The notes under the pieces were generated by a model. The model made no database searches, was not told the origin of the DNA, and saw only the letters and a list, made by a program, of their open reading frames with translations. Made by a program: the position numbers and the translations under genes. A DNA stretch of 64,000 nucleotides from Bradyrhizobium sp. cir1. GTDB taxonomy: Bacteria; Pseudomonadota; Alphaproteobacteria; Rhizobiales; Xanthobacteraceae. The stretch lies in NCBI RefSeq assembly GCF_014198245.1, contig NZ_JACIHE010000002.1, positions 124,001 to 188,000 of the forward strand. The letters are read 5' to 3'. This document shows, piece by piece, positions 27,567 through 37,547 of this stretch; position 1 is the stretch's first letter, and each line of letters opens with the position of its first letter.

Positions 27567-28517
27567 ATGAACTACTTCGTCCGCCGGGCAGGAACTGCTC
27601 TGGCAACGCTGTTCGCCGTCGCTACATTGATCTTTCTGACGCTTCATTTGGTACCGGGCGATCCGGCCGAGGTCCTGATGACCAGCGGCGGAATGGCACC
27701 CAGCCGGGAAGCCATCGACGCGTTACGCATCAGCCTCGGCCTCGACCGGCCCCTCTGGGACCAATATTTGGCGTATCTGGCGAGGATCACCAGCGGCGAT
27801 CTCGGAACTTCCTTTCAGGATCATGCTTCGATCAGCGCAGAGATCATTCGGCGACTGCCTCGCACGGTTGAACTGATCGTCTCGGCCGCGGTGGCTTCGG
27901 TTCTCATCGGCATGCCAGCGGGAATCTTGGCCGCCCTGCGTCGCGGAAGCTTTTGGGACGGGCTGCTCTCTTCGCTCGCAAGCCTCGGGCTCTCGTTACC
28001 TATCTTCGTTACCGGAACGCTGATGATCCTTGTCTTTTCACAGACGTTGCGGCTCGTCCCTGCCGGCGGCTACGCCGACTTTACCGAAGATCCTTTGAAG
28101 CACGTCGTCTATCTCGCAATGCCGGCGATCAGCATCTCAGTCGGGCTCATCCCGGTCGTCTTCCGTATGACACGAACCTCAATCCTCGAATTCCTGGAGC
28201 GCGAGTGGGTGCGTACCGCGCGCGCTAAAGGCCTCACCGAGCGAAGTGTCTTGTTGCGTCATGTCGTTCGCAACTCGCTCTCACCGGTGATCACGGTGCT
28301 CGGCCTCCACATTGGCACGCTGCTTGGCGGCACAGTCCTCGTCGAATACGTCTTTAACTGGCCTGGTCTCAGCGGAATGCTGGTTCAGGCTGTAGAACAG
28401 CGGGACTATCCTGCGGTCCAGGGCATTGTCCTGGTCATCTGCATTCTCTTCGTGTTGATCAATATGGGCGTAGACCTGCTCTATGGACTGCTCGATCCAC
28501 GAGTCCGTGCTCGGTGA
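27567..28517 (+). CDS. ABC transporter permease (DppB type)
   Basis: A 316-residue inner-membrane permease with six predicted helices. It begins MNYFVRRAGTALATLFAVATLIFLTLHLVPGDP, the standard DppB start, and carries the EAA-type loop EFLEREWVRTARAKGLTERSVLLRHVVRNSL. The start is chosen at this signature; the frame is open to 27498. The stop overlaps the following gene by four bases. Confidence 0.93.
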   Translation: MNYFVRRAGTALATLFAVATLIFLTLHLVPGDPAEVLMTSGGMAPSREAIDALRISLGLDRPLWDQYLAYLARITSGDLGTSFQDHASISAEIIRRLPRTVELIVSAAVASVLIGMPAGILAALRRGSFWDGLLSSLASLGLSLPIFVTGTLMILVFSQTLRLVPAGGYADFTEDPLKHVVYLAMPAISISVGLIPVVFRMTRTSILEFLEREWVRTARAKGLTERSVLLRHVVRNSLSPVITVLGLHIGTLLGGTVLVEYVFNWPGLSGMLVQAVEQRDYPAVQGIVLVICILFVLINMGVDLLYGLLDPRVRAR

Positions 28518-30415
28518 TTGTGCGAATGTCAAAATACTCCACCCAGATACTGGCTATCGGCTTTCTGGCGGTCGTTATCGCCGTCGCGATCCTCGCGCCG
28601 CTATTGCCGATCGCTGATCCAGTTGCCATGGACGTACTGAATCGTCATGCCGGATTTAGTGCCAGGCATTGGCTTGGCGGAGATGAATTTGGCCGTGACA
28701 CATTGAGCCGGATCATTTTCGGCGCCCGTGCCTCGCTCTCGGTGTCGATGATAGCGGCTCTTCTTGGCGGCACCGTTGGCGTGATCCTTGGTCTGATCGG
28801 AGGCTATTTTCGCGGGTGGCTCGAGATCCTCGCGATGCGGCCTCTCGATATCATCCTCTCGTTTCCGCCGATGTTGCTGGCGCTGCTAACCGTCGCTCTG
28901 ATCGGGCCGGGTACAGAAACACTGACCGTGCTGCTGGCAATTCTGTTTGTCCCGGCCTACGCGCGGGTCACCTACGGAGAAGTCCTGTCCGTCCGGACGC
29001 TTGAATATGTGGAAGCAGCACGGGCACTGGGACATCGTTCGGGCCGAATCCTGTTTCGTACCATCCTGCCCAACGTTATCGGACCGATCCTGGTGCAATT
29101 CTCACTCGTGGTCGCATCCTGCATCCTGCTGGAATCCGGCCTCAGCTTTCTCGGTCTCGGTGTTGTTCCGCCCGACAGTTCGTGGGGCGTGATGATTCGC
29201 GGTGCGCGCCCGTATATGTATCAAGCGCCCATGCAGCTCGTATGGCCGTGTGTTGCTCTCATTCTCACCATCTACTCGATCAATCGCGTCTGCGACTTGC
29301 TGCGCGACCGCCTGGATCCGAAAGCATCGGTCCCGACGTTTCAGTCGCCGAGCCGTTTTCGCAGCCTGCGAAATCGTCCCTTGCGGATAGATCCACCGAG
29401 CATTGCTGAGGGAAAGCGGCTCGAAGTGAAGGATCTTGTCGTCGAAATCTCGACCCCAGGCGGCGTGATCCGTGCGCTTGACGGAGTTTCCCTGTCGGTA
29501 GAGCCCGGCCAAACGGTAGCGTTGGTCGGCGAGTCCGGGTCCGGAAAATCGATGACGGGGCTGGCGATCATGCAGCTCTTGCCAAGCCGGATCGGCCGCA
29601 TTGCCGACGGGCGCGTCCTCTACTCGCCGGGTGATCGCGACAAGGCCCATACGATCGACCTTTCACAGGTGCCGGCGGAGAAGTTTCGCTCCTATCGTGG
29701 CCGCGAGATCGGTATGGTCTTCCAGGAACCGATGGCCTGCCTCAACCCGGTCTACACGATCGGTTTTCAACTCGAGGAAGCGTTGCTGGTGCAGCGCGAG
29801 ATGACCCGGGATTGCGCCCGGCGGCAAGCCGAGGAGGAACTGCGCAGAGTGGGCATTCCGGATCCAGCGCGGCGACTGGACGAATATCCCCACCAGCTTT
29901 CCGGAGGCATGCGCCAGCGCGTTGCCATTGCGATCGCGCTGTGCGGACGCCCAAAGCTCCTGATCGCCGATGAGCCAACGACCGCGCTCGATGTGACCGT
30001 GCAGGCGCAGATTCTCACTCTGCTCGATGTGATCCGCAAGGAACAGGCGATCGGGATGATCTTCATCACGCACAATCTCGGCGTTGTCGCCGAAGTCGCG
30101 GACAGGGTTGTGGTGATGTATTGCGGTCAACCTGTTGAACAAGGCACCGTGGATGAGATCTTCTACAATCCTCGCCATCCCTATACGCGAGGCCTCCTGG
30201 CGAGCGTGCCGAGAGATGATGAATCGGACGACGACAGTGCGACACAACTGATATCAATCCCGGGCGCGGTACCGAGCCCGACGGCATTGCCGCCCGGTTG
30301 TCGGTTTGCGCCCCGCTGCGTTCACGCTGTCGACGATTGTAATCGTGGCGTCCCGCTGATTGAGGCGGTCAACGACGGTCATGAGGTCCGATGCATTCGC
30401 TGGAGGGACATCTGA
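28514..30415 (+). CDS. ABC transporter permease-ATPase fusion (DppC-DppD)
   Basis: A 633-residue fusion of a second permease (residues about 1-275; six helices, HWLGGDEFGRDTLSRIIFGARASL, EAA loop VEAARALGHRSGRILFRTILPN) with a DppD-type ATPase (about 300-630). Walker A GESGSGKS is at 339-346, the LSGGMRQR signature and Walker B LLIADEPTTALD follow, and the C-terminal CRFAPRC oligopeptide-ABC domain is present. Such fusions are known in rhizobial opine/peptide systems. It overlaps both neighbours. Confidence 0.93.
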   Translation: MIVRMSKYSTQILAIGFLAVVIAVAILAPLLPIADPVAMDVLNRHAGFSARHWLGGDEFGRDTLSRIIFGARASLSVSMIAALLGGTVGVILGLIGGYFRGWLEILAMRPLDIILSFPPMLLALLTVALIGPGTETLTVLLAILFVPAYARVTYGEVLSVRTLEYVEAARALGHRSGRILFRTILPNVIGPILVQFSLVVASCILLESGLSFLGLGVVPPDSSWGVMIRGARPYMYQAPMQLVWPCVALILTIYSINRVCDLLRDRLDPKASVPTFQSPSRFRSLRNRPLRIDPPSIAEGKRLEVKDLVVEISTPGGVIRALDGVSLSVEPGQTVALVGESGSGKSMTGLAIMQLLPSRIGRIADGRVLYSPGDRDKAHTIDLSQVPAEKFRSYRGREIGMVFQEPMACLNPVYTIGFQLEEALLVQREMTRDCARRQAEEELRRVGIPDPARRLDEYPHQLSGGMRQRVAIAIALCGRPKLLIADEPTTALDVTVQAQILTLLDVIRKEQAIGMIFITHNLGVVAEVADRVVVMYCGQPVEQGTVDEIFYNPRHPYTRGLLASVPRDDESDDDSATQLISIPGAVPSPTALPPGCRFAPRCVHAVDDCNRGVPLIEAVNDGHEVRCIRWRDI

Positions 30416-31449
30416 TGTCCGGGAACCCCATTCTGTCCGTCAGGAACCTCACCAAGTATTACGGTGGCTCACGCAGCTTTTTCGACAAGACGATTCCGCC
30501 CGTGCGTGCGGTCGCTGGCGTCAACTTCGATATCGCGCCCGGCGAGGTGTTGGGCCTCGTCGGCGAATCAGGCTCGGGGAAGAGCACCGTCGGTCGCACC
30601 GTGTTGCGGCTCCACGAACCCAGCTCGGGTCGTATCGTGTTCGACGGTGCCGAGATTACGCGGATCAGCGCATCGCGTATGCGCGCCTTGCGCCGCGAGA
30701 TGCAGATCATCTTTCAAGACCCGTTCGGTAGTCTCAATCCCCGATCGCGCGTGGAGCAGATTATCGGCGAGGCGGTCGATCTCACGGGTCCTCGATCCCG
30801 GGAGGAGCGACGCCAGCGCGTGGTCAAGATGCTTGAACAGGTTAGCCTGACACAGGAGCACCTGCGCCGGTTTCCCCACGAATTCTCGGGCGGGCAGCGA
30901 CAGCGCCTGTCAATCGCCCGAGCCCTGGCCGCCCAGCCGCGCTTTATCGTCGCCGATGAGCCGGTGGCTGCGCTCGACGTTTCGATCCAGGCGCAGATCA
31001 TGAACCTGATCGCTCATCTTCAGCGCGAGACCAATGTCGCCATGCTCTTCATTTCGCATGATCTCGGCCTCGTCAAATTTATCGCGGACCGCGTCATGGT
31101 CATGTATCTCGGCCGCATTGTCGAAATGGCGTCGGTAGAGTCTCTCTACCGTCGGCCGCGCCATCCCTATACCCGTGCGTTGCTTGCTTCCGCGCCGGTC
31201 GTCGATCCACGTACGGCGCGGGCGCGGCCCCGGGTTCTGTTGCAAGGCGAGCCTCCCAGCCCCGCCGATCCGCCAAGTGGCTGCGCCTTTCGCACGCGTT
31301 GCCCTTTTGTCCTGGAGGCCTGCGCGTCGAGGGTTCCAACGCTACGTGAAGTGAGCAGCGGCCACTCGCATGCATGCATCCGCGATGACATCGCGGCTGC
31401 TGCGGCAGTGGCTGCCACCGCATCCCCCGTCCAACCTGAAGGAATATAG
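30415..31449 (+). CDS. ABC transporter ATP-binding protein (DppF type)
   Basis: A 344-residue ATPase, the second nucleotide-binding subunit of the importer. Walker A GESGSGKS at residues 50-57, Q-loop [12 protein letters not shown], signature FSGGQRQR, Walker [13 protein letters not shown], and the C-terminal CAFRTRCPF oligopeptide-ABC domain. The start overlaps the preceding stop (TGATG) with GGAGGG upstream. The Ala-rich tail is probably disordered. hyuA follows at 5 bp. Confidence 0.93.
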   Translation: MSGNPILSVRNLTKYYGGSRSFFDKTIPPVRAVAGVNFDIAPGEVLGLVGESGSGKSTVGRTVLRLHEPSSGRIVFDGAEITRISASRMRALRREMQIIFQDPFGSLNPRSRVEQIIGEAVDLTGPRSREERRQRVVKMLEQVSLTQEHLRRFPHEFSGGQRQRLSIARALAAQPRFIVADEPVAALDVSIQAQIMNLIAHLQRETNVAMLFISHDLGLVKFIADRVMVMYLGRIVEMASVESLYRRPRHPYTRALLASAPVVDPRTARARPRVLLQGEPPSPADPPSGCAFRTRCPFVLEACASRVPTLREVSSGHSHACIRDDIAAAAAVAATASPVQPEGI

Positions 31450-31454
31450 ATCCC

Positions 31455-33512
31455 ATGTACCGAATTGGAGTTGATGTCGGTGGCACCTTCACCGATTTCA
31501 CATTGCTGAATGACACGACGGGAGAGGTGCTCTTCTACAAGGTATCCTCCACACCCACAGATCCCTCGGAAGCGATTCAGACCGGTGCTCGCGAGATGTT
31601 GGAAGAGTATCGGATCAGTCCCTCCGATGTCAGCTTCATCGGACACGGCACGACCGTTGCGACCAATCTGGTCATCGAACGCAAGGGAGCCAAGACGGCG
31701 CTGATCACGACAAAGGGCTTTCGCGACGTACTCGAAATCGGTCGTCAGACCCGGCCCCATCTCTATGATTACCAGGTGCACAATCCGCCGCCGCTCGTGC
31801 AACGCGTGCTACGCTTCGAAGTCAGCGAGCGTCTTGACAGTACCGGAAACGAGTTGAGGCCGGTCGACATGGCGGAGGTCGATGCCATCATCGAGAAGCT
31901 GATAGTTGCAGATGTCAAGGCGGTCGCGATCTGCTTCCTGCACAGCTACGTCAACGCAGAGCACGAGTCCGTGGTCCGCGATCGCTTGCGCGAACGTCTT
32001 CCCGACGTCTACGTCACGACCTCGTCCGATCTTCTACCGGAGTTCCGCGAGTTCGAACGCTTGTCGACCACAGTGCTGAACTCTTACTCGGGACCTCGAA
32101 TGCAGACTTATCTGGATCGACTGGCCAGGAATGTCTCCTCGCTCGGCTCGCCGGTCATTCCTTATACTATTCATTCCAACGGCGGGCTGATGTCGATTCC
32201 GACAGTTCGTCAGTTCCCCGTCCGGACTTGCCTCTCCGGTCCTGCTGCCGGTGTTGTCGGTGCAGCTGTCGTCGCCAGGGAGGCTGGTTTCGAGAACATC
32301 GTCACTTTCGATGTTGGTGGCACCAGCACCGACGTTTCCGTCATCGTCGATGGAGAACCTCAATTTACGTCGAACCGCAATGTCGCCGACTATCCGGTCA
32401 AGACACCGATGGTCGATATCCACGTGATCGGGGCTGGAGGTGGTTCGATCGCATGGATCGACGACGCCGGTGCATTGAAGGTTGGCCCTCAGAGTGCCGG
32501 CGCCGTCCCCGGGCCGGTTGCCTACGGTCGCGGCGGTGAAATGCCAACCGTTACCGACGCCAATGTCGTTCTGCATCGGCTGAGTCCCGCAACCCTGTTG
32601 AACGGTAAATTGAAGGTCAAGGAGGACGAGGCCCGTCACGTGCTTGATGAACGCGTCGCAACGCCTCTGGAACTGCCCCTCGAAGATGCGGCAATCGGAA
32701 TTCTGCGGATTGCCAACGCCAATATGGGGCGCGCCATCCGCTCCGTCTCGACGGAACGGGGACACGATCTATCCAGGTTCGCGCTGATGGCGTTCGGCGG
32801 CGCCGGCCCTCTTCACGCCTGCGACGTTGCCGCCGAATGCGGCATCCCGACAGTAATCATTCCCCGCGAGCCGGGAACCATGTGCGCGCGCGGTATCCTC
32901 TTGTCCGACATCAGTCTCGATTTCGTGCGTACGCTGATCAAGAGCGCGAGCCTGTCGGCCTGGGCGATCGTCAAGAAAAACTTCGCCGACATGCGTGGAC
33001 AGGGCGCCGCCTGGCTCGAAGGGGAGAAGGTGGGGGTCGGTCTGCGGCGCTACGTCCAGTTTGTCGAGGCGCGCTATGAGGGGCAGAACTTCGAGGTTGC
33101 TGTGGCCGTGCCTGCCGATGCCGACATGAGTTTCGATGAGTTCCTGATCGAATTTGCAAAAGGACATCACGCTGAATACGGATACGATATTCCCGGCCGA
33201 ACGGTCGAAATCGTAAATTGTCGTATCAAGGCGGTTGGTCTCGTGCCGAAGCCCCGCAACGACTTCCATTCGGATAATCGCGGCTCGCTGGCGGATGCGC
33301 GCATAGGTAGTCGCGCCGTGCTGTTTTCGAGCAACTCGGGACGCATCGAAGCGCCGGTATATGAACGAAGCCGCGTACCTCTCGGAACGGAGTTCTCCGG
33401 ACCGGCCATCATAGAGGAAATGAGCTCGACGACGCTCATTCCCCCGGATGCGAGATTCCACGTCGATAGCGCCGGAAACATCATCATCGTCAGCATGAAG
33501 GCAGTGGGATGA
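31455..33512 (+). CDS. hyuA: Hydantoinase/oxoprolinase subunit A
   Basis: A 685-residue ATP-dependent subunit of the hydantoinase/5-oxoprolinase/acetone carboxylase family, which couples ATP hydrolysis to opening or carboxylating a cyclic or keto substrate. The actin-like N-terminal phosphate loop GVDVGGTFTDF (residues about 5-15) and a second nucleotide motif FDVGGTSTDVSVI mid-protein are intact, as is MAFGGAGPLHACDVA. The gene overlaps hyuB by four bases. The family's precise substrate (N-methylhydantoin, 5-oxoproline or other) is not decidable here. Confidence 0.92.
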   Translation: MYRIGVDVGGTFTDFTLLNDTTGEVLFYKVSSTPTDPSEAIQTGAREMLEEYRISPSDVSFIGHGTTVATNLVIERKGAKTALITTKGFRDVLEIGRQTRPHLYDYQVHNPPPLVQRVLRFEVSERLDSTGNELRPVDMAEVDAIIEKLIVADVKAVAICFLHSYVNAEHESVVRDRLRERLPDVYVTTSSDLLPEFREFERLSTTVLNSYSGPRMQTYLDRLARNVSSLGSPVIPYTIHSNGGLMSIPTVRQFPVRTCLSGPAAGVVGAAVVAREAGFENIVTFDVGGTSTDVSVIVDGEPQFTSNRNVADYPVKTPMVDIHVIGAGGGSIAWIDDAGALKVGPQSAGAVPGPVAYGRGGEMPTVTDANVVLHRLSPATLLNGKLKVKEDEARHVLDERVATPLELPLEDAAIGILRIANANMGRAIRSVSTERGHDLSRFALMAFGGAGPLHACDVAAECGIPTVIIPREPGTMCARGILLSDISLDFVRTLIKSASLSAWAIVKKNFADMRGQGAAWLEGEKVGVGLRRYVQFVEARYEGQNFEVAVAVPADADMSFDEFLIEFAKGHHAEYGYDIPGRTVEIVNCRIKAVGLVPKPRNDFHSDNRGSLADARIGSRAVLFSSNSGRIEAPVYERSRVPLGTEFSGPAIIEEMSSTTLIPPDARFHVDSAGNIIIVSMKAVG

Positions 33513-35224
33513 GCAACGTGAAAATCGCCCAAACAGGCATCTCTCGCGACCAGGCCATGGCAGATCCGATCTCCATGGAGGTCTTCTCGAACCGCCTTTT
33601 GACAATCACCGAAGAAATGGGAAATACGCTCATTCGATCGTCGTTCTCGACCAACATCAAAGAGCGGAAGGATTGCTCGGTTGGATTGTTCGACAAGCGC
33701 GGCCGCCTTGTGGCTCAAGCCTCCCACATCCCTCTGCATCTCGGATCTTTGAGGGGGAGCGTTCAGGCCGTTCTCAAACGTTTCCCGGTGGAGACGATTC
33801 GCCCTGGCACAGCATTCATCAGCAATGATCCTTATCTTGCCGGCGGCACCCATATGCCCGACATCTCGGTTGTTACGCCGATGTTCGCGGACGGGCAGCT
33901 GCGTTTCTTCACGGCCAACATCGCGCACCATTCAGACGTGGGTGGTAGCGTGCCGGGCTCTGTTTCCGCTAATGCGCGCACCGTTTTTGAAGAGGGCATA
34001 CGCCTGCCGCCGATCTTGATCGTCGAGAATGGCAAAGTCCGCGAGGACCTTCTCGATCTCATTGCGCAGAACACGCGCGAGCCTGAGGAGCGGGTGCTCG
34101 ACATTCGGGTGCAGATGGCGACGAATGATCAGGGTAACGCTGCCCTTGATGGTCTCATCCGACAGATGGGCATTGAAGCGGTAGAGCAGGCCGTTGGCGA
34201 CATCCTCTCCTACACGGCGCGACGGCTCCAGATGCGGATCGATGCCTTGGGCAATGCGCGCGGCGCCTTCACCTGCCATCTCGACGACGACGGTTCGGGT
34301 GGGGATCCGGTGCCTGTAACCACGACCGTATGGGTCGAAAACGGCAATCTGGTCGTCGACTTCGCGGGCACTGGTCCTCAAGCCAGGGGTGCCCTTAATG
34401 TGTCGGCAAGTGCTCTTGATGCAACGGTCTTTTACGCAGTCAAGGCTTTGCTCGACCCGCAGCTCATGCCGAACGAGGGTATGATGCAGTCGATCGATAT
34501 TCGGGCAGAGAAGGGGCTGATCGTGAACGCGCGCTTCCCTGCGGCAACCGGCGCGCGTTCGATCACCTGCCAGAAGATCGCTCGCGCGATCTTTGGGGCT
34601 TTCCGCCAGATACTGCCGGCGGATCGTCTGATGGCATCCGGAAATGACGACCTTCCCACCGTCGTATTCTCTGCAGCGCATGCGAAACGCGAAGGAACCT
34701 ACGTCTATCTTGAGACGCTCGGCGGTGGCGGGCCTGCGACGGGCCGCACGGATGGGATGAATGCGGTGCACGTTCACGTGACCAATACTTCCAACCTGCC
34801 GATCGAAGCGCTGGAGAACGAGTATCCACTGCGGGTCGATGAATATTCTCTGGTTGAACGATCAGGAGGGGCCGGCAGATATCGCGGTGGCCTTGGACTC
34901 GTGCGCCAGGTCACCTCGCTGCAGGATGGCACGATCTTCTCCGCTCGCTCCGATGGTCACAAGCATCCGGCTACAGGTGTCGCGGGTGGCGGCGACGGGA
35001 AGCCGGCGCGGCTCTATCTGAATTACGGACAGGATGGACAGAAGTCACTGCCCTCCAAGGTGACGCACCTCACGCTGAACACAGGTGAAAACATTCGTAT
35101 CGAAACGGGCGGAGGGGGAGGCCTCGGCAATCCGGCGGAGCGGCCAGAGGCGGCCGTACGGCTGGATCTCGAGAACGGCTACATCGGAACCGGGGACCTT
35201 CCACTCTACGGCCGTACCGGTTGA
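33509..35224 (+). CDS. hyuB: Hydantoinase/oxoprolinase subunit B
   Basis: A 571-residue catalytic partner of HyuA. Conserved stretches include DPISMEVFSNRLLTITEEMGNTL, SNDPYLAGGTHMPDI, HHSDVGG (metal-type His/Asp cluster) and the C-terminal GGGGLGNPAER. Length agrees with the family. Overlap with hyuA indicates a stoichiometric heteromer. A 5-oxoprolinase reading would give glutamate, matching the glutamate-type dehydrogenase gene that follows; this link is inference. Confidence 0.92.
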   Translation: MSNVKIAQTGISRDQAMADPISMEVFSNRLLTITEEMGNTLIRSSFSTNIKERKDCSVGLFDKRGRLVAQASHIPLHLGSLRGSVQAVLKRFPVETIRPGTAFISNDPYLAGGTHMPDISVVTPMFADGQLRFFTANIAHHSDVGGSVPGSVSANARTVFEEGIRLPPILIVENGKVREDLLDLIAQNTREPEERVLDIRVQMATNDQGNAALDGLIRQMGIEAVEQAVGDILSYTARRLQMRIDALGNARGAFTCHLDDDGSGGDPVPVTTTVWVENGNLVVDFAGTGPQARGALNVSASALDATVFYAVKALLDPQLMPNEGMMQSIDIRAEKGLIVNARFPAATGARSITCQKIARAIFGAFRQILPADRLMASGNDDLPTVVFSAAHAKREGTYVYLETLGGGGPATGRTDGMNAVHVHVTNTSNLPIEALENEYPLRVDEYSLVERSGGAGRYRGGLGLVRQVTSLQDGTIFSARSDGHKHPATGVAGGGDGKPARLYLNYGQDGQKSLPSKVTHLTLNTGENIRIETGGGGGLGNPAERPEAAVRLDLENGYIGTGDLPLYGRTG

Positions 35225-35396
35225 TCTCAGCGTTGGAGCGACTTGCCCCTGCGTACCGCAAGCTTGCGTCGGACGACGGAGAGATCTGAGTCTCCGGATC
35301 ACAAGATCCCGGAGTCGCTCGAACCGGCAAGCAGACCCAGGCGTATCGGCCGCAGGGTCGTGCAACAATACCAAGCAGATTGAGATTGGAGTTCCT

Positions 35397-36656
35397 ATGA
35401 CGATCTATACTGGGCCGGTATTCGAAATGGCTCGGCGTCAGTTCGATCAAATCGCCAACCATATCGAGATGCCTGACGATGAAAGAGAACGCGTATTTTA
35501 TCCTAAACGCGCTGTAACCGTGTCATGCCCCATCCATCGGGATGACGGCTCAGTGACTGTCTTCCAGGGATATCGCGTTCAGCACCACTTGACCTTGGGT
35601 CCAACCAAAGGAGGGACTCGATTTGCCAAAACTGTCGACATTGGAGAGGTCGCGGCCCTCGCGGTGTGGATGAGCTGGAAATGTGCACTGGCCGGACTCC
35701 CCTATGGTGGCGCCAAAGGAGGGATAACCGTTGATCCCCGAGCTCTTTCGAGCCGCGAACTCGAAGCGCTGTCACGACGGTATATACAGGAGATGATACC
35801 CTTTGTCGGCCCACATACCGATGTCATGGCGCCCGATATGGGTACCGATGAACAAGTCATGGCGTGGTTCATGGATACCTACTCGATGTATCAGGGGCGC
35901 ACAGTCACCGAGATCGTAACGGGTAAGCCTGTGTCCGCCGGTGGGACCGAAGGTCGTAGAGAGGCGACCGGGCGCGGGGTCGCGCATCTCGTCGGCCGCG
36001 CGCTTGATCGTATCGGCTTGAGCCCACAGCGATCGACAGTCATCGTACAAGGGTTCGGAAATGTCGGCAGCGTGACCGCGTGCGCTCTCGCCGAACGAGG
36101 AGTAAAAGTGATCGGGGTAAGCGATCATACGGCTTCTTACTACAGTCCGGGAGGATTGGATCTTTCGGAACTACAAAGGCACGTAGCTTGCAAAGGCTCA
36201 TTGCATGGATTCTCTAGCGAGTTGTCGATCGAGCCCGAAGATCTTATGGCGCAACGTTGCGATATCCTCGTGCCGGCGGCGGTAGAACGCGTCATCACAC
36301 ACGAAAATGTAAGCAGATTGCGGTGCAGGATCCTGGCCGAAGGCGCAAATGGCCCGACGACGCCCGAGGCAGACGAAATTCTCGATCAGCGACGCGACGA
36401 GATCTTCGTCTTGCCAGACATTCTCTGCAACGCAGGCGGAGTAATCGTCAGCTATTTCGAGTGGGTCCAGGGACTCCAGCAATTATTCTGGGCCGAAAAT
36501 GAAGTGCTGTCGCGTCTTCACGGCCTTCTCGATCGAACATTTGATCAGGTCATGGCCCGCTCGGATCGTGACCGCGTTTCACATCGAACGGCCGCACTCG
36601 CCATCGGTGTCGAGAGAGTGCGCGATGCAAAACGAACACGAGGACTGTTTCCGTAA
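35397..36656 (+). CDS. Glu/Leu/Phe/Val-type amino-acid dehydrogenase
   Basis: A 419-residue NAD(P)-dependent oxidative deaminase. The catalytic lysine lies in PYGGAKGG (K107), with an earlier lysine in GPTKGGTRF (K71). The Rossmann segment VIVQGFGNVGSVTA is present and length fits hexameric glutamate dehydrogenases. Start ATG 35397 has TTGGAG upstream; the longer frame to 35085 lies inside hyuB. It would send glutamate from the operon into the TCA cycle as 2-oxoglutarate if its specificity is glutamate, which is not proven. Confidence 0.9.
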   Translation: MTIYTGPVFEMARRQFDQIANHIEMPDDERERVFYPKRAVTVSCPIHRDDGSVTVFQGYRVQHHLTLGPTKGGTRFAKTVDIGEVAALAVWMSWKCALAGLPYGGAKGGITVDPRALSSRELEALSRRYIQEMIPFVGPHTDVMAPDMGTDEQVMAWFMDTYSMYQGRTVTEIVTGKPVSAGGTEGRREATGRGVAHLVGRALDRIGLSPQRSTVIVQGFGNVGSVTACALAERGVKVIGVSDHTASYYSPGGLDLSELQRHVACKGSLHGFSSELSIEPEDLMAQRCDILVPAAVERVITHENVSRLRCRILAEGANGPTTPEADEILDQRRDEIFVLPDILCNAGGVIVSYFEWVQGLQQLFWAENEVLSRLHGLLDRTFDQVMARSDRDRVSHRTAALAIGVERVRDAKRTRGLFP

Positions 36657-36687
36657 CCGGCGAGACGCAGCAATTCAGTGAGGACAT

Positions 36688-37005
36688 GTGATCGCGATAT
36701 GTCTTGCGTCAAAAGATGGTGGGGATGTCTGTTCGTCGGCGTCGGTGGTCAAATTGAAATCACGAGCCCATAATCCATCGATCAGTCGCCGCCTGAAACG
36801 ACGTGCTATCGATGCCCTCATCAGGGGGCGATACGCGAACCTCGGAGGAAAATCGGTTTCAGCAAGGGCGAAGAACCTGGTGAAGATAGCCGCAGCCTAC
36901 TCTTTCGACGAGTTGCTCGCTGAACATGGTGTGGGCCGCATCACGGCCATCGAGATTCGGGCATGGCTGGAAGGGAACGGAGCATCGCTCCGATCGTCCA
37001 GTTGA
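36688..37005 (+). CDS. Small hypothetical protein with helix-hairpin-helix-like C terminus
   Basis: A 105-residue basic protein beginning at GTG with GAGG 5 bases upstream. Residues about 70-100 (AAAYSFDELLAEHGVGRITAIEIRAWLEGNGASL) have the spacing of a helix-hairpin-helix like that of the RNA polymerase alpha C-terminal domain. It may bind DNA. It begins 31 bp after the dehydrogenase and could share its transcript. Confidence 0.5.
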   Translation: MIAICLASKDGGDVCSSASVVKLKSRAHNPSISRRLKRRAIDALIRGRYANLGGKSVSARAKNLVKIAAAYSFDELLAEHGVGRITAIEIRAWLEGNGASLRSSS

Positions 37006-37547
37006 GGACCGGGGTCCAGGCTCTCTTCCCGTATCGAAGCGTCGCATCGGGATGGCGGCCGAGACAATCTTCAACAACGCACGGCGACCAGGTTCACGTT
37101 CTTGGTCTTCGGAAGACTATCCTTCGCCGCCACCATGGCGATCGCCCGTGATACCAGGTCGAGAGCGTGATGCGACCGGCCAGCGCAATGCTGAAGCCGG
37201 GATGAAGGTGATAGAACAGCCCTCGATCGAAGCGCTCCCCGGGAAAACGAACTCCGAGGCGGGCGATCGAGTAAGCATCACTCCGGCAGCCAAACCCGGT
37301 ACGTGACGCAAGCAGCCGACTAGCCTCGCGTGACCACTCGGCGAGCGAGGACCTCTTCTTCGTCCGCCACGTACAAACGTTCATCTTCTAATCGGGTCGC
37401 GTTCCATCATACAAAGATACGACGGGGAAGCGCATTCTCTTGCATCGTGACTGGCCCGCATTTGGCTGCTTGATGCTTGAGATAGTGCTGACCTGCCGGA
37501 CGGATGAAGTACCGCAGCGCTTTGAACGGGTGAGGCTAGGAAGACGC
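37006..37547. other. Intergenic stretch, no supported gene
   Basis: About 540 bases upstream of the carboxylesterase. Frames on both strands are Arg/Pro/Ser-rich shadows without start signals. No repeat or RNA gene recognised. Confidence 0.45.
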
